Shown: positions 1 to 8,197 of the stretch, in pieces
Layout: each line of letters begins with the position of its first letter
Position numbering within the stretch: the stretch's first letter is position 1
Assembly: GCA_024707075.1 (NCBI GenBank)
Contig: JANQAK010000003.1
Location: 1,364,001-1,428,000, forward strand
From: Afipia sp.
GTDB taxonomy: Bacteria > Pseudomonadota > Alphaproteobacteria > Rhizobiales > Xanthobacteraceae
DNA: 64,000 nt
Direction of reading: 5' to 3'
Program-made: the position numbers and the translations under genes
Notes under the pieces: generated by a model
Told to the model about the DNA's origin: nothing
Databases searched by the model: none
The model's input: the letters and a program-made list of their open reading frames with translations, nothing else

Positions 1-79
1 CATTTGCAAAGAAGCGTTCCGGCGAACTGCATAAGTCGATAGGCAGGTGGTTATGGGTCCCGGCCTGCGCCGGGACGAC
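1..79. repeat. Right half of a paired palindromic intergenic repeat
   Basis: Positions 46-79 hold the palindromic repeat arm common in this window (GGGTCCCGGCC...GGGACGAC). The DNA before it shares the words GCATAAGTCGAT and GGTGGTTATGGG with the interior of the complete unit at 1296-1416. The left arm lies outside the window. Confidence 0.7.
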
Positions 80-281
80 CCGTGGTGAAATCCGTGCAAC
101 CCTGCACCTGTTTATCGCGCATTGATCCCCACACTTCTTTTCGCGCGGCGCGATGATCCATCCACCTCCGATCATGGCCGAAATCCGGCGGCGCCATTCA
201 GTTCCCGTTCAATGCGGATCTGCAACCTTTGCCGCCGCGATCCGTTATCCCGGATCAACGCAACGACGAAAGGTGAAGGCC

Positions 282-575
282 ATGAAGAAAATCATCCTGG
301 CAGTTGCCACTGCCGCCACGCTCGCGGTCACCGCCCTCGCAGCCCCGGCCCCCGCCGAAGCGCGCGGCGGGCGCGTCGCGGCCGGCGTCGGTCTCGGCCT
401 GCTCGGCGGCGCCATCGCCGGTGCCGCGATCGCCAACAGCGGCGGCTATTACGGCCCGGGCTACGGCTATTACGGCGGCCCGGCCTACTACGCAGGCGGT
501 CCCTGCTACTGGCAGCGCGAACGCTTCTGGGACGGTTACGGCTGGCGGGTCCGCCGCGTCCAGGTCTGCAACTAG
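282..575 (+). CDS. Small secreted glycine-rich protein
   Basis: 97-residue protein of unknown function. Residues 1-28 form a Sec signal peptide (MKK, hydrophobic core, APAEA cleavage region). A glycine/alanine hydrophobic segment follows (VGLGLLGGAIAGAAIA, about 37-52), as in glycine-zipper envelope proteins, then a Gly/Tyr-rich stretch and a conserved tail, RERFWDGYGWRVRRVQVC. The start at 282 is chosen because a purine-rich AAGGTGAAGG lies just upstream and the signal peptide begins there; longer upstream readings have no signal. A paralogue lies 313 bp downstream. Likely periplasmic or surface-associated; function not assigned. Confidence 0.8.
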   Translation: MKKIILAVATAATLAVTALAAPAPAEARGGRVAAGVGLGLLGGAIAGAAIANSGGYYGPGYGYYGGPAYYAGGPCYWQRERFWDGYGWRVRRVQVCN

Positions 576-666
576 CGCTGACGACACCTGACGCGGCCCA
601 AGGTCAGATCCAAGATCAAATCCAGGGTCGGCCATTTTTTAGCCGCGGCAGGCTGGAAGAAATCCA

Positions 667-707
667 CGCTCCGGACGGGCAAAAAGCCCCGCCCGGAGCG
701 TTTTTTT
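667..707 (+). terminator. Rho-independent terminator
   Basis: GC-rich stem (CGCTCCGG... / ...CCGGAGCG) followed by seven T residues, 92 bp after the stop of the gene at 282-575. Confidence 0.85.
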
Positions 708-887
708 AAGGTTCAGCCGACAGAATCCCCGATATAATACTGCCGGGACAAACATCGGGCGGCGGTGCGGGATGACGCCGACGCTTGGAGAACGGGGCCA
801 ATCCGGATAAGTGGTGTTCCGTTATTGGACCTTTGCAGACAAATCGCCTTGCGCCGGGCTCTGGCGTGATCTGGAGGAGAGACAAAC

Positions 888-1181
888 ATGAAGAAAGTTC
901 TTTCGGCGGTCCTCGCGGTCGCAACGATCGCCGGTTCGCTTGCAATCGCGGCGCCTTCCGCCAGCGCACGTGATCGTGGCGGCGCAATCGCCGCCGGCGT
1001 GGGCCTCGGCATTCTCGGCGGCGCCATCGCGGGTGCCGCGATCGCCAACAGCGCACCGGCTCCGGCTTACGGCTACGGCCCCGGCCCGGTGTATGTCGAA
1101 GAGCCCGCCTGCCGCCTCGTGCGCGAGCGCTTCTGGGACGGCTACGGCTGGCGCGTCCGCCGCGTTCAGGTTTGCGATTGA
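888..1181 (+). CDS. Small secreted glycine-rich protein (paralogue)
   Basis: 97 residues, the same length and layout as the protein at 282-575. It has a signal peptide (MKKVLSAVLAVATIAG..., cleavage near PSASA), then a glycine/alanine helix (GVGLGILGGAIAGAAIANS) nearly identical to the neighbour, a divergent central region without the Gly-Tyr repeats, and the same tail RERFWDGYGWRVRRVQVC. The ribosome-binding site GGAGGAGAG sits 9 bp upstream of the ATG. This is a tandem duplication in which only the middle has diverged, so the hydrophobic helix and Trp/Arg tail are the constrained parts. Function unknown. Confidence 0.82.
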   Translation: MKKVLSAVLAVATIAGSLAIAAPSASARDRGGAIAAGVGLGILGGAIAGAAIANSAPAPAYGYGPGPVYVEEPACRLVRERFWDGYGWRVRRVQVCD

Positions 1182-1220
1182 TCTGAACTGCACTCGCGGT
1201 TTCTCGCGAGAAACGAATTT

Positions 1221-1249
1221 GAAAACCCGGCCTCGCGGCCGGGTTTTTG
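1221..1249 (+). terminator. Rho-independent terminator
   Basis: Stem AACCCGGCC-TCGC-GGCCGGGTT followed by TTT, 40 bp after the stop of the 888-1181 gene. Confidence 0.85.
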
Positions 1250-1295
1250 GTTTTGCGGTATGCATAAGAAATCTGACGACACACACGGACATATG

Positions 1296-1416
1296 GTCGT
1301 CCCGGCGAAAGCCGGGACCCATCAGCCCTCTCGAAGCGTTTGGCAAAGACGTGTTCAACCCATTTGCATAAGTCGATGAACCGGTGGTTATGGGTCCCGG
1401 CCTTCGCCGGGACGAC
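1296..1416. repeat. Paired palindromic intergenic repeat (121 bp unit)
   Basis: Begins GTCGTCCCGGC and ends with the inverted copy GCCGGGACGAC, each arm itself a hairpin (CCCGGC..GCCGGG). The interior is about 70 bp. Same architecture as the units at 7995, 20504, 22245, 24571, 27525 and 28502. Confidence 0.8.
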
Positions 1417-1438
1417 GCGGAGAAAAGTCCGCAGGCCC

Positions 1439-2687
1439 TCACCGTCCCGCGCTCATCGCACGCAGTACGTCGGCGCTCGGCCAGCAATCCACCTTCAGCC
1501 CGGCCTGCTTCTGATAGGCGCCGAGCGCGGCGCGGGTCTGCATCCCGGCCTTGCCGTCGAGCTTGGATGAATACAGTCCAAGCCGCGTGAGATGTGTCTG
1601 CATCGCCTCGACGTCGGCGCTGCGCAACTGCGTCGAGGCCGACCACGGCGTCGCGAACGGCTGGCCATTCGCCATGCGGTCAGCGAGATGGCCGACGAAC
1701 AGCACATAGAGATCGGAGAAGTTGTATTCCTTGATGACGAAGTAGTTTGTCGTGGTCAGGAACGACGGCCCGTAGATTCCCTCCGGCTGCAACAGCGACG
1801 CGCTCTGCGCCTGCTCGGCGGCGCTAAGCCGCTGCCCGCGCACCGGCACGAATCCCCTCGCGCAGCCATTCCGAAATCGGTTTGGTCACTTCCGGCACGC
1901 CCAACGTGCAATCGGCATTGCGCGGCGCGCGGACTTCGTAGGCCCAGCGCAGGCCCGGTTGCCAGCCCTTGTTCTTCAACTGCTGCGCGGCGGAGGCCAA
2001 CGCATCCGGCACCGAGGTCCAGATGTTGATGTGGCCGTCGCCGTCAAAATCGACGCCGTGCTTGGACAGCTCCGACGGCAGGAATTGCGTCAGTCCCGTC
2101 GCCCCGCCCCACGAGGTGCGCAGGTTCTTGCGCGTGACGTCGCCGTTCTGGATCAGCTTCAGCGCCTCGATGAATTCGCCGCGGTACTGATCCTTGCGCC
2201 GGCCGACATAGGCCTGCGTCGCCAGCACACGCAGGCCATCATATGGCAAGGCGTAGCGGCCGTAATCGGTCTCGCGGCCCCAGATCGCGAGGATAATCGT
2301 GCCGGGCACGCCGAAGCGCTGCTCGATGGCTTTCAGCGTCGCGGCATGCTGCTGCATCAGGGCGCGGCCATGCTCGGCGAGCCGCGCGATGCTGGCTTCC
2401 TTCACATAGTCGGCGGGCACCTGCACGAACTCGGCCTGCGACGGCGCGCCGGTCGATGGACGTCCCGGCAGCAGCAGGTCCGGCAGCTTGTAGTCCGGCT
2501 CCAATCCGCGCGTCTGCGCGTCGAACGTCGCGCGCGTGATGCCGGCTTTCTGCGCCTCGGGCCACAGCGAGGCGATGAACTGCGTGAAGCCCGCATCGGC
2601 GGCGAACGCCGAAGCCTGCAACAGGACCGTCATTGCGAGGAGCATTTGCGACGAAGCAATCCAGCGTTTCATCCGGACGTTCTCCAT
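1439..2687 (-). pseudogene. Lytic murein transglycosylase (MltB-like), frameshifted
   Basis: Soluble or periplasmic lytic transglycosylase that cleaves glycan strands of peptidoglycan. The N-terminal part reads to about position 1855 and has a signal peptide, the slt family 2/MltB fold with the catalytic Glu region (AIWGRETDYGRYA), GATGLTQFLPSE and the FDGDGHINIW segment. The remainder, including a C-terminal peptidoglycan-binding domain (TRLGLYSSKLDGKAGMQTRAALGAYQ), is in another frame ending at 1439. Removing one C from the CCCC run at 1854-1857 restores a continuous frame of 415 residues (from ATG 2687) or 410 (from ATG 2672, where the signal peptide begins). A sequencing indel is as likely as a true mutation. 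The signal-peptide codons lie inside an intergenic repeat. Confidence 0.8.
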
Positions 2688-2719
2688 GACTGGATTGCTT
2701 CGCTTCGCCCGCAATGACG
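2629..2719. repeat. Palindromic repeat of the ATTGCGAGGAGC type
   Basis: Two inverted arms (CATTGCGAGGAGC...GAAGCAATCCAG and TGGATTGCTTCG...CGCAATGACGG) around the start of the transglycosylase gene. The first arm matches 25047-25083, inverted, at 38 of 39 positions. The same family is at 17459-17547. Confidence 0.8.
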
Positions 2720-2736
2720 GCTTTCAGATGACTGCA

Positions 2737-3363
2737 TCAATGCCCGTGGCGCACCTTCGCTCCATGCCCGTTTGGTTTATCGTGGCCCTCCGGCGCGAAC
2801 ACCGGACCATTGGAGATGCGATCCACATAGGCGATGCCGATGGCCGACAGGATGAACATGCCGTGGATGATGGTCTGCCACATCACGCCGCTCTCGGTGT
2901 AGTTGGTGGTGCGGCCCGCGCCGCCGAGATTGCCGGCCTCGATGAAGGTGCGCAGCAGGTGGATCGACGAGATGCCGATGATCGCCATGGCGAGCTTGAT
3001 CTTCAGCACGCTGGCGTTGACATGGCTGAGCCACTCCGGCTCGTCGGGATGGCCCTGCAAATTCAGCCGCGACACGAAGGTCTCGTAGCCGCCGACGATC
3101 ACCATCACCAGAAGATTGGAGATCATCACCACGTCGATCAGGCCGAGGACGGCGAGCATGATCTGCTGCTCGGTGAAATCGAACGAATGCAGGAAGAGAT
3201 GCCAGAGCTCTTTCAGGAACAGCACCACGTAGACGCCCTGGGCGACGATCAGGCCGACATAGAGCGGCAATTGCAGCCAGCGCGACCCGAAGATCAGCAT
3301 CGGGATCGGGCGCAGCGCGATGTCGCCGCGCGGCGGAAGGGGTGTCTCGGGCGTCATGGTCAT
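2737..3363 (-). CDS. UPF0114/YqhA family membrane protein
   Basis: 208-residue integral membrane protein of the YqhA (UPF0114) family, of no established function. Visible are three or four hydrophobic helices ([81 protein letters not shown]), the family word [10 protein letters not shown] and a His-rich C terminus. The start at 3363 (MTMTPETP) is preferred: the frame is open upstream, but those residues are Arg-rich and unlike the family. Single-gene unit, same strand as the transglycosylase. Confidence 0.8.
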   Translation of the reverse strand: MTMTPETPLPPRGDIALRPIPMLIFGSRWLQLPLYVGLIVAQGVYVVLFLKELWHLFLHSFDFTEQQIMLAVLGLIDVVMISNLLVMVIVGGYETFVSRLNLQGHPDEPEWLSHVNASVLKIKLAMAIIGISSIHLLRTFIEAGNLGGAGRTTNYTESGVMWQTIIHGMFILSAIGIAYVDRISNGPVFAPEGHDKPNGHGAKVRHGH

Positions 3364-3519
3364 AGCGGGCTTGGCTCCGGTCGGAATCGGCAAACGGTAC
3401 TCAGTTGGGGAGCATGGCCGATTCTGTCGAGCGGCGCTGTAGCGGCGTTTAACCGCAGCGAAATAGCGGGTTTCGTCACATTTCAGGCGCTCCAGCCATC
3501 CGGTTGCGAGGATCCCCAA

Positions 3520-3540
3520 TGTATATTATCATCATATACA
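3520..3540 (+). promoter_or_regulatory. Palindromic operator of the BrnTA-like module
   Basis: Perfect inverted repeat TGTATAT-N7-ATATACA directly abutting the start codon at 3541. Ribbon-helix-helix antitoxins usually repress their own operon through such palindromes, so autoregulation by the 3827-4087 protein is the likely role. No Shine-Dalgarno sequence fits between the palindrome and the ATG. Confidence 0.6.
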
Positions 3541-3843
3541 ATGATCGATCTGAGCAAAATCACAGGATTCGATTGGGACGAAGGCAACAGCCGCAAGAGC
3601 GCGGACAAGCAAGGCGTCAGCCAGACCGAGGCGGAACAAGTGTTTCTGAACAGACCGCTGCTGCTTTTGCACGACCCTGAACACAGCGCGGCCGAACAGC
3701 GTTTCCATGCTTATGGAAAGACGCATGCGGGCCGCCTTCTTCAAGTCGCCTTCACGTTGAGACAGGACGCAACGCTGTTGCGGATCATTTCAGTACGTCC
3801 GATGAGCGCGAAGGAGCGCACACGCTATGCCGAAGAAACTTAA
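3541..3843 (+). CDS. BrnT family toxin (ribonuclease-type)
   Basis: 100 residues. It resembles BrnT toxins: an N-terminal F-D-W-D-E-G-N start motif (family FEWDxxK), a GVS..EAEQVF segment, a DPEHSAAEQRF strand, then the RIISVRPMSAKERTRY C terminus (family IRIISARxAxxxERxxY). BrnT folds as a RelE-like mRNA interferase. The downstream antitoxin gene overlaps by 17 bp, giving the usual toxin-first order of brnTA. The ATG at 3541 follows the operator with no visible ribosome-binding site, so translation may be leaderless. Confidence 0.75.
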   Translation: MIDLSKITGFDWDEGNSRKSADKQGVSQTEAEQVFLNRPLLLLHDPEHSAAEQRFHAYGKTHAGRLLQVAFTLRQDATLLRIISVRPMSAKERTRYAEET

Positions 3844-4087
3844 GAAGGTTCCGAAGTTCGCCAACGAAGCCGACGAGCGGGCGTTCTGGGAGTCGCACGA
3901 TACCGCCGACTATTTCGATCTGAGCAAAGCCGTGCCGGTTCGTTTTCCCAACCTGAAGCCATCGACCACGGCGATCTCGCTGCGGCTCCCCGTAAGCCTG
4001 CTGGAGCAGATCAAGATCGCCGCCAACAAGCGCGACGTGCCCTATCAGTCGCTCATCAAGATATGGCTGGCGGAGAAGGTGGAATAG
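3827..4087 (+). CDS. BrnA/CopG-like antitoxin
   Basis: 86 residues. The N-terminal half is acidic and aromatic (ADERAFWESHDTADYFDL), matching the toxin-wrapping region of BrnA. The C-terminal half is a ribbon-helix-helix DNA-binding domain (TTAISLRLPVSLLEQIKIAANKRDVPYQSLIKIWLAEKV). It overlaps the toxin gene by 17 bp, so the two are co-transcribed and probably translationally coupled. Expected to neutralise the toxin and bind the 3520-3540 palindrome. Confidence 0.75.
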   Translation: MPKKLKKVPKFANEADERAFWESHDTADYFDLSKAVPVRFPNLKPSTTAISLRLPVSLLEQIKIAANKRDVPYQSLIKIWLAEKVE

Positions 4088-4105
4088 CTATCGCCGGCAG
4101 AGGCC

Positions 4106-4306
4106 TCATACTTCAGTGAGCTCGAGCCGCTGCTCAATGCGCTCGACGCGAGCGTCCAGCCGATCGATACGATTGGACATATGGGCATATTGGCTCTCGA
4201 GGATGCCCAATCGTCCCTTGATCTCACGAATATCCTCGCGCGTGGAATCGACCGCACCGCGAATGTGGCGCAGATGCTCCAGAACGATGCTTTCAACCTC
4301 GGTCAT
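4106..4306 (-). CDS. Small coiled-coil protein, unknown function
   Basis: 66 residues from ATG 4306 (MTEVESIVLEHLRHIRG). Nearly the whole length is a heptad-rich coiled coil (IREIKGRLGILESQYAHMSNRIDRLDARVERIEQRLEL). Convergent with the toxin-antitoxin pair, 18 bp from its stop. Similar short coiled-coil ORFs are common beside toxin-antitoxin genes in this family, but no function can be assigned. Confidence 0.6.
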   Translation of the reverse strand: MTEVESIVLEHLRHIRGAVDSTREDIREIKGRLGILESQYAHMSNRIDRLDARVERIEQRLELTEV

Positions 4307-4376
4307 GGCATGCTCGAAAGTTGCAAATAACATATTTTAGCACGCTTCCACAGCGACGCCAGCCTGCAATGACGCC

Positions 4377-5147
4377 TCACTTCACCGCCACCGCGAACAG
4401 CCTTGGAAACCGCAGCAGCACCTTGCCGTCGGCCTGCGGCAGGTAGCTCGCGGCGATGCGCGCCTTGTAGATGTCGATGAAATCCTTGCGCTCCGGGATC
4501 TCGAGCGGATCGAGGAACGGGCGCAGGCCGGTCCCCTTCACCCATTCGACGATGGCCGGCGCATCCTCAAGCACATGGTTGTAGACCGTGTGCCAGATGT
4601 CGATGCGGCTGCACAGCGGCCGCAGCGCGTCGTAATAGACGCCCGGCTTCGGCAGGTTGTCCCGCGCCTCAAGCGCGTGCGCGAGTTGGGCGTGAAACTG
4701 CGGCAGCCGCGCGACCTCGCGCATCAGCACATGCGACGGCTCGTCCATGTTGTCCGGCATCTGCACCGCCAGCGCGCCGCCGACCGGCAGACCGGAGGCG
4801 AGGCGCTTCATCTGCGCGATATGATCCGGCACCCACTGGAAGATCGCGTTGGCGAACAGCACGTCGGTTCCGGCGGGCGGCGACCAATGCGAGATGTTGG
4901 CCTCGACGAAGGTCGCCTGCGGCAGCCGCTCGCGCGCCTGACGCAGCATGTCGGCGGAGGTGTCGATGCCGGTGATCTTCGCCTGCGGCCAGCGCTGCGC
5001 CAGAAGCGCGGTGGAATTTCCGGGACCGCAACCGATGTCGACCACCTGCCGCGGCTCCGCCACCGGAACCTGCGCCAGGAGATCGCGCGCCGCCCGCGTC
5101 CGCTCGTCCTCGAATTTCAGGTACTGCTGCGCATCCCAGTCGGCCAT
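4377..5147 (-). CDS. tam: Trans-aconitate 2-methyltransferase
   Basis: 256 residues, the usual length of Tam. A class I SAM-dependent methyltransferase that methylates trans-aconitate, a spontaneous by-product that inhibits aconitase. Visible are the N-terminal family word [21 protein letters not shown], the SAM motif [12 protein letters not shown], motif II ([11 protein letters not shown]), [12 protein letters not shown], and a C-terminal region ending in [10 protein letters not shown]. Cytosolic. It starts at MADWD, where all Tam proteins begin. The MarR-type gene at 5227 lies upstream on the same strand with an 80-bp gap. Confidence 0.9.
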   Translation of the reverse strand: MADWDAQQYLKFEDERTRAARDLLAQVPVAEPRQVVDIGCGPGNSTALLAQRWPQAKITGIDTSADMLRQARERLPQATFVEANISHWSPPAGTDVLFANAIFQWVPDHIAQMKRLASGLPVGGALAVQMPDNMDEPSHVLMREVARLPQFHAQLAHALEARDNLPKPGVYYDALRPLCSRIDIWHTVYNHVLEDAPAIVEWVKGTGLRPFLDPLEIPERKDFIDIYKARIAASYLPQADGKVLLRFPRLFAVAVK

Positions 5148-5226
5148 CGTAACGCTCCACGCTCGCGCGTATTCCGAAGCGCACCTTTTACGTCAGCCGC
5201 CATGCGATGGCCAGACAGCGGGAAGA

Positions 5227-5766
5227 TCAGTCGCTGCAATTGCCCTGCGCGGCGGCCGCCTTCTCGCAGCCGGTTTCCGCGCCGCCGGCCCACGCAAAGC
5301 CATGATCGCGCATGATGCGGATTTTCGTGCGCAGATATTCGTGGCCGATCGCTTCGAGCCGCTTCGTCGGCAGCAGGAATGTGCGGCGGCGGTCGTCCGG
5401 ATCGGTCTGGCGCACGATCATGCCGCCATCTTCCATGTCATCGACATGGCGCGAGACCGTCGCCTCGGTGGCGAAGGTTTCGAAATAGGTGGCGAGTTCC
5501 TTGTGGGTGATGGGGCGGCCTGCCAGCCAGCGGTGCGCGACGATGCTGAAAATCATGTCGGCTTCGAACACGCTGCGCCACGGCCGGTTCAGCACGCCGG
5601 ACGCCACCACCATGCGACGGAAATCCGCGCGCCACTGGACATAGGCGACATCGATCTCCAGCACGGCGCGTTCCTGCGGATCGAGCGTGCTTTCGCCCCG
5701 GTCGAGCGCAACCGGCTCGGCCGCGCTGATGTCTTTCGATGTCAGTGCCTTGTCGTCGCCCGCCAT
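5227..5766 (-). CDS. MarR family transcriptional regulator
   Basis: 179 residues. The winged helix runs from about residue 68 to 130, with recognition region HKELATYFETFATEATVSRHVDDMEDGGMIVRQTDPDDRRRTFLLPT; the DxDRR wing is the MarR hallmark. Dimerisation helices flank it. The last 25 residues hold two cysteines, which could be redox-active, but this is speculation. It lies between ettA (24 bp upstream on the same strand) and tam, so it may be read from the ettA transcript. Ligand and targets unknown. Confidence 0.8.
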   Translation of the reverse strand: MAGDDKALTSKDISAAEPVALDRGESTLDPQERAVLEIDVAYVQWRADFRRMVVASGVLNRPWRSVFEADMIFSIVAHRWLAGRPITHKELATYFETFATEATVSRHVDDMEDGGMIVRQTDPDDRRRTFLLPTKRLEAIGHEYLRTKIRIMRDHGFAWAGGAETGCEKAAAAQGNCSD

Positions 5767-5790
5767 GTCCCCAGCCCCGACCGTGATGCG

Positions 5791-7443
5791 TTACCGCGTC
5801 AGCTTCTTGTATTTCACGCGATGCGGAATGGCCGCATCCTGGCCGAGCCGGCGCATCTTGTCCTTCTCGTAGTCCTGGAAGTTGCCCTCGAACCATTCGA
5901 CATGGCTGTCGCCTTCGAACGCGAGGATGTGGGTCGCGATGCGGTCGAGGAACCAGCGGTCATGGCTGATGATGACGGCGCAGCCGGCGAAATCCTCCAG
6001 CGCCTCTTCCAGCGCACGCAGCGTATCGACGTCGAGGTCGTTGGTCGGTTCGTCGAGCAGCAGCACGTTCGCGCCGGACTTCAGCATCTTGGCCAGATGC
6101 ACGCGGTTGCGTTCGCCGCCGGACAGCGCGCCGACTTTCTTCTGCTGGTCCGCGCCCTTGAAGTTGAACGCCGAGCAGTAGCCGCGCGAGTTCACTTCCT
6201 TCTTGCCGAGCAGGATCAGGTCGTTGCCGCCGGAGATTTCCTCCCACACGGTCTTCTTGCCGTCGAGCGCGTCGCGCGACTGGTCGACGTAGCCGAGATG
6301 CACGGTCTCGCCCACGGTGATGGTGCCGGCGTCGGGCTTCTCCTGTCCGGTAATCATCCGGAACAGCGTGGTCTTGCCCGCGCCGTTCGGTCCGATCACG
6401 CCGACGATGCCGCCGGGCGGCAGCTTGAAGGTCAGGTTGTCGATCAGGAGGCGGTCGTTGAAGCCCTTCGACAGACCCTCGAAGTCCACCACGTTGTTGC
6501 CGAGGCGCTCGGCCACCGGAATGATGATCTGCGCGGTCTGGGTCTGCTTCTCACTGGCCTTCTTGAGCAGGTCCTCGTAGCGCTGGTAACGCGCCTTGGA
6601 CTTGGCCTGACGCGCTTTCGGCGAGGATGCGATCCACTCCTGCTCGCGCTCGAGGGTTTTCTGGTGCGCCGCGTCCTCGCGGCCTTCCTGCTGAAGGCGC
6701 TTCTGCTTCTGGACCAACCACGCCGAATAGTTGCCCTCGTAGGGAATGCCCTTGCCGCGGTCGAGTTCGAGAATCCAGCTCGTCACGTTGTCGAGAAAGT
6801 AGCGGTCGTGGGTCACGATCAGGATCGCGCCGGGATAGTTGCGCAGATGGCCTTCGAGCCACGACACGCTTTCCGCGTCGAGATGGTTGGTCGGTTCGTC
6901 CAGCAACAGCAGGTCCGGCTGGTCGAGCAGCAATTTGCACAGCGCGACGCGGCGCTTTTCACCGCCCGAGAGCTTGCTGACATCGGAATCGTCCGGCGGA
7001 CAGCGCAGCGCGTCCATCGCCTGATCGACCTTGCTGTCGAGATCCCACAGGCCCGCGGCCTCGATCTCGTCCTGCAACTTGGTCATCTCGTCGGCGGTTT
7101 CTTCCGAATAGTTCATCGCCAGTTCGTTGTAGCGGTCGAGGATCGCCTTCTGCTTGGCGACGCCGAGCATCACGTTCTCGCGCACTGTCTTGGTGGCGTC
7201 GAGCTGCGGCTCCTGTTCGAGGTAGCCGACCCGCGCGCCCTCGGCGACCCACGCCTCGCCGGTGTAGTCCTTGTCGAGACCGGCCATGATCCTGAGCAGC
7301 GTCGACTTGCCCGAGCCGTTGACGCCGAGCACACCGATCTTGGCATCCGGATAGAACGACAGATGGACGTTATCGAGCACCTTGCGGTTGGGCGGGTAGG
7401 TCTTGGACAGACCCTGCATGAAGTAGACGAACTGGCGAGCCAT
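5791..7443 (-). CDS. ettA: Energy-dependent translational throttle protein EttA (ABC-F ATPase)
   Basis: 550 residues, the usual EttA length. A soluble ABC-F protein with two nucleotide-binding domains and no membrane segment. It binds the ribosomal E site and gates the first peptide bond according to the ATP/ADP ratio. Domain 1 has Walker [10 protein letters not shown] and signature LSGGEKRR. The toe/arm and interdomain linker follow ([22 protein letters not shown]). Domain 2 has GPNGAGKTT and LSGGERNR. Both Walker B motifs end in LLLDEPTN. The start at 7443 ([18 protein letters not shown]) matches the family; upstream in-frame codons do not. Confidence 0.93.
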   Translation of the reverse strand: MARQFVYFMQGLSKTYPPNRKVLDNVHLSFYPDAKIGVLGVNGSGKSTLLRIMAGLDKDYTGEAWVAEGARVGYLEQEPQLDATKTVRENVMLGVAKQKAILDRYNELAMNYSEETADEMTKLQDEIEAAGLWDLDSKVDQAMDALRCPPDDSDVSKLSGGEKRRVALCKLLLDQPDLLLLDEPTNHLDAESVSWLEGHLRNYPGAILIVTHDRYFLDNVTSWILELDRGKGIPYEGNYSAWLVQKQKRLQQEGREDAAHQKTLEREQEWIASSPKARQAKSKARYQRYEDLLKKASEKQTQTAQIIIPVAERLGNNVVDFEGLSKGFNDRLLIDNLTFKLPPGGIVGVIGPNGAGKTTLFRMITGQEKPDAGTITVGETVHLGYVDQSRDALDGKKTVWEEISGGNDLILLGKKEVNSRGYCSAFNFKGADQQKKVGALSGGERNRVHLAKMLKSGANVLLLDEPTNDLDVDTLRALEEALEDFAGCAVIISHDRWFLDRIATHILAFEGDSHVEWFEGNFQDYEKDKMRRLGQDAAIPHRVKYKKLTR

Positions 7444-7689
7444 CGTGATCCTTGAAACCTGCGCTTGTCGGGGGAGTTTTGCTGCCGTTGATGTAACGGC
7501 GGGGACCGCAAAGGGCAATATCGGGTAGCAATTTGGAAAGCCTGTTTGCGGGATTTTCCTGCTCTCCCGGGCCGTTACCGGGACAAAAACCGCTTTTTAA
7601 TCAGTTCTTCCGCAAGCTGGGCTTTCGAACCGCGAACGGACGCCCCGCGACGAAATAGCAGCGTCACAGAATCAAGCGACAAGATCGCC

Positions 7690-7908
7690 ATGAAAATCGC
7701 CATGTCCAAGATCGCCCTGTCTGGTCACACCGCACCGGTCGCAACCGCCACCCCGGCAGGCGCGGGCAAGGGACCGCTGACGCGGATCGCAACCTTCTGG
7801 CGCGAGTTCATTCAGACCGCTTTCACGCCCTATTACCCCGAGCGGCACTACATGCGCGGCCCCGGCCCCGCCTGCGCAGCCAAGCGCAAGGCCGGCGCGA
7901 AGCTATAA
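7690..7908 (+). CDS. Small hypothetical protein
   Basis: 72 residues from ATG 7690, or 68 from ATG 7702. Contains GPLTRIATFWREFIQTAFTPYYPERHYMRGPGPAC and a basic tail. No signal peptide, membrane helix or recognised domain. High-GC third positions over the whole frame and a clean stop suggest a real gene, but homology would have to be shown. It reads away from ettA, with an intergenic gap of 246 bp that shows nothing else recognisable. Confidence 0.5.
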   Translation: MKIAMSKIALSGHTAPVATATPAGAGKGPLTRIATFWREFIQTAFTPYYPERHYMRGPGPACAAKRKAGAKL

Positions 7909-7918
7909 ATCCGATCTC

Positions 7919-8117
7919 CGTCATCCTGAGGTGCGAGCCCTTGCTAGCCTCGAAGGATGACGGCTACGCAAACAAGCCAAAGAACAGAATTTTGGTCGTC
8001 CCGGCGAAGGCCGGGACCCATAACCACCGCCCCATCGATTGATATGACGACCGATCGAACGCGTCCCGGCAAAATAGCCTGACAGGGGTGATGGGTCCCG
8101 GCCTTCGCCGGGACGAC
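7919..8117. repeat. Two adjacent palindromic repeats
   Basis: 7919-7963 is a CGTCATCCTGAG...CGAAGGATGACGG hairpin. 7995-8117 is a 123-bp paired unit (GTCGTCCCGGCGAAGGCC... to ...GGCCTTCGCCGGGACGAC). Its interior shares AACCACC, TTGATA, TCGAACG, GCAAAAT and ACAGGGGTGATGGG with the unit at 22245-22364. Confidence 0.8.
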
Positions 8118-8197
8118 GCAGCATTGTAGTCTCATCGTATGCGGCTGCTATGATTGCGGCTAGCATCCCCGCCGGCCAATCAAAACGGAACAACAAC

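Noticed and set aside
4948-7455. 835-codon open frame on the plus strand
   Set aside because: Antisense to ettA and its neighbours; Arg/Ala/Val/Leu-rich shadow translation with no domain.
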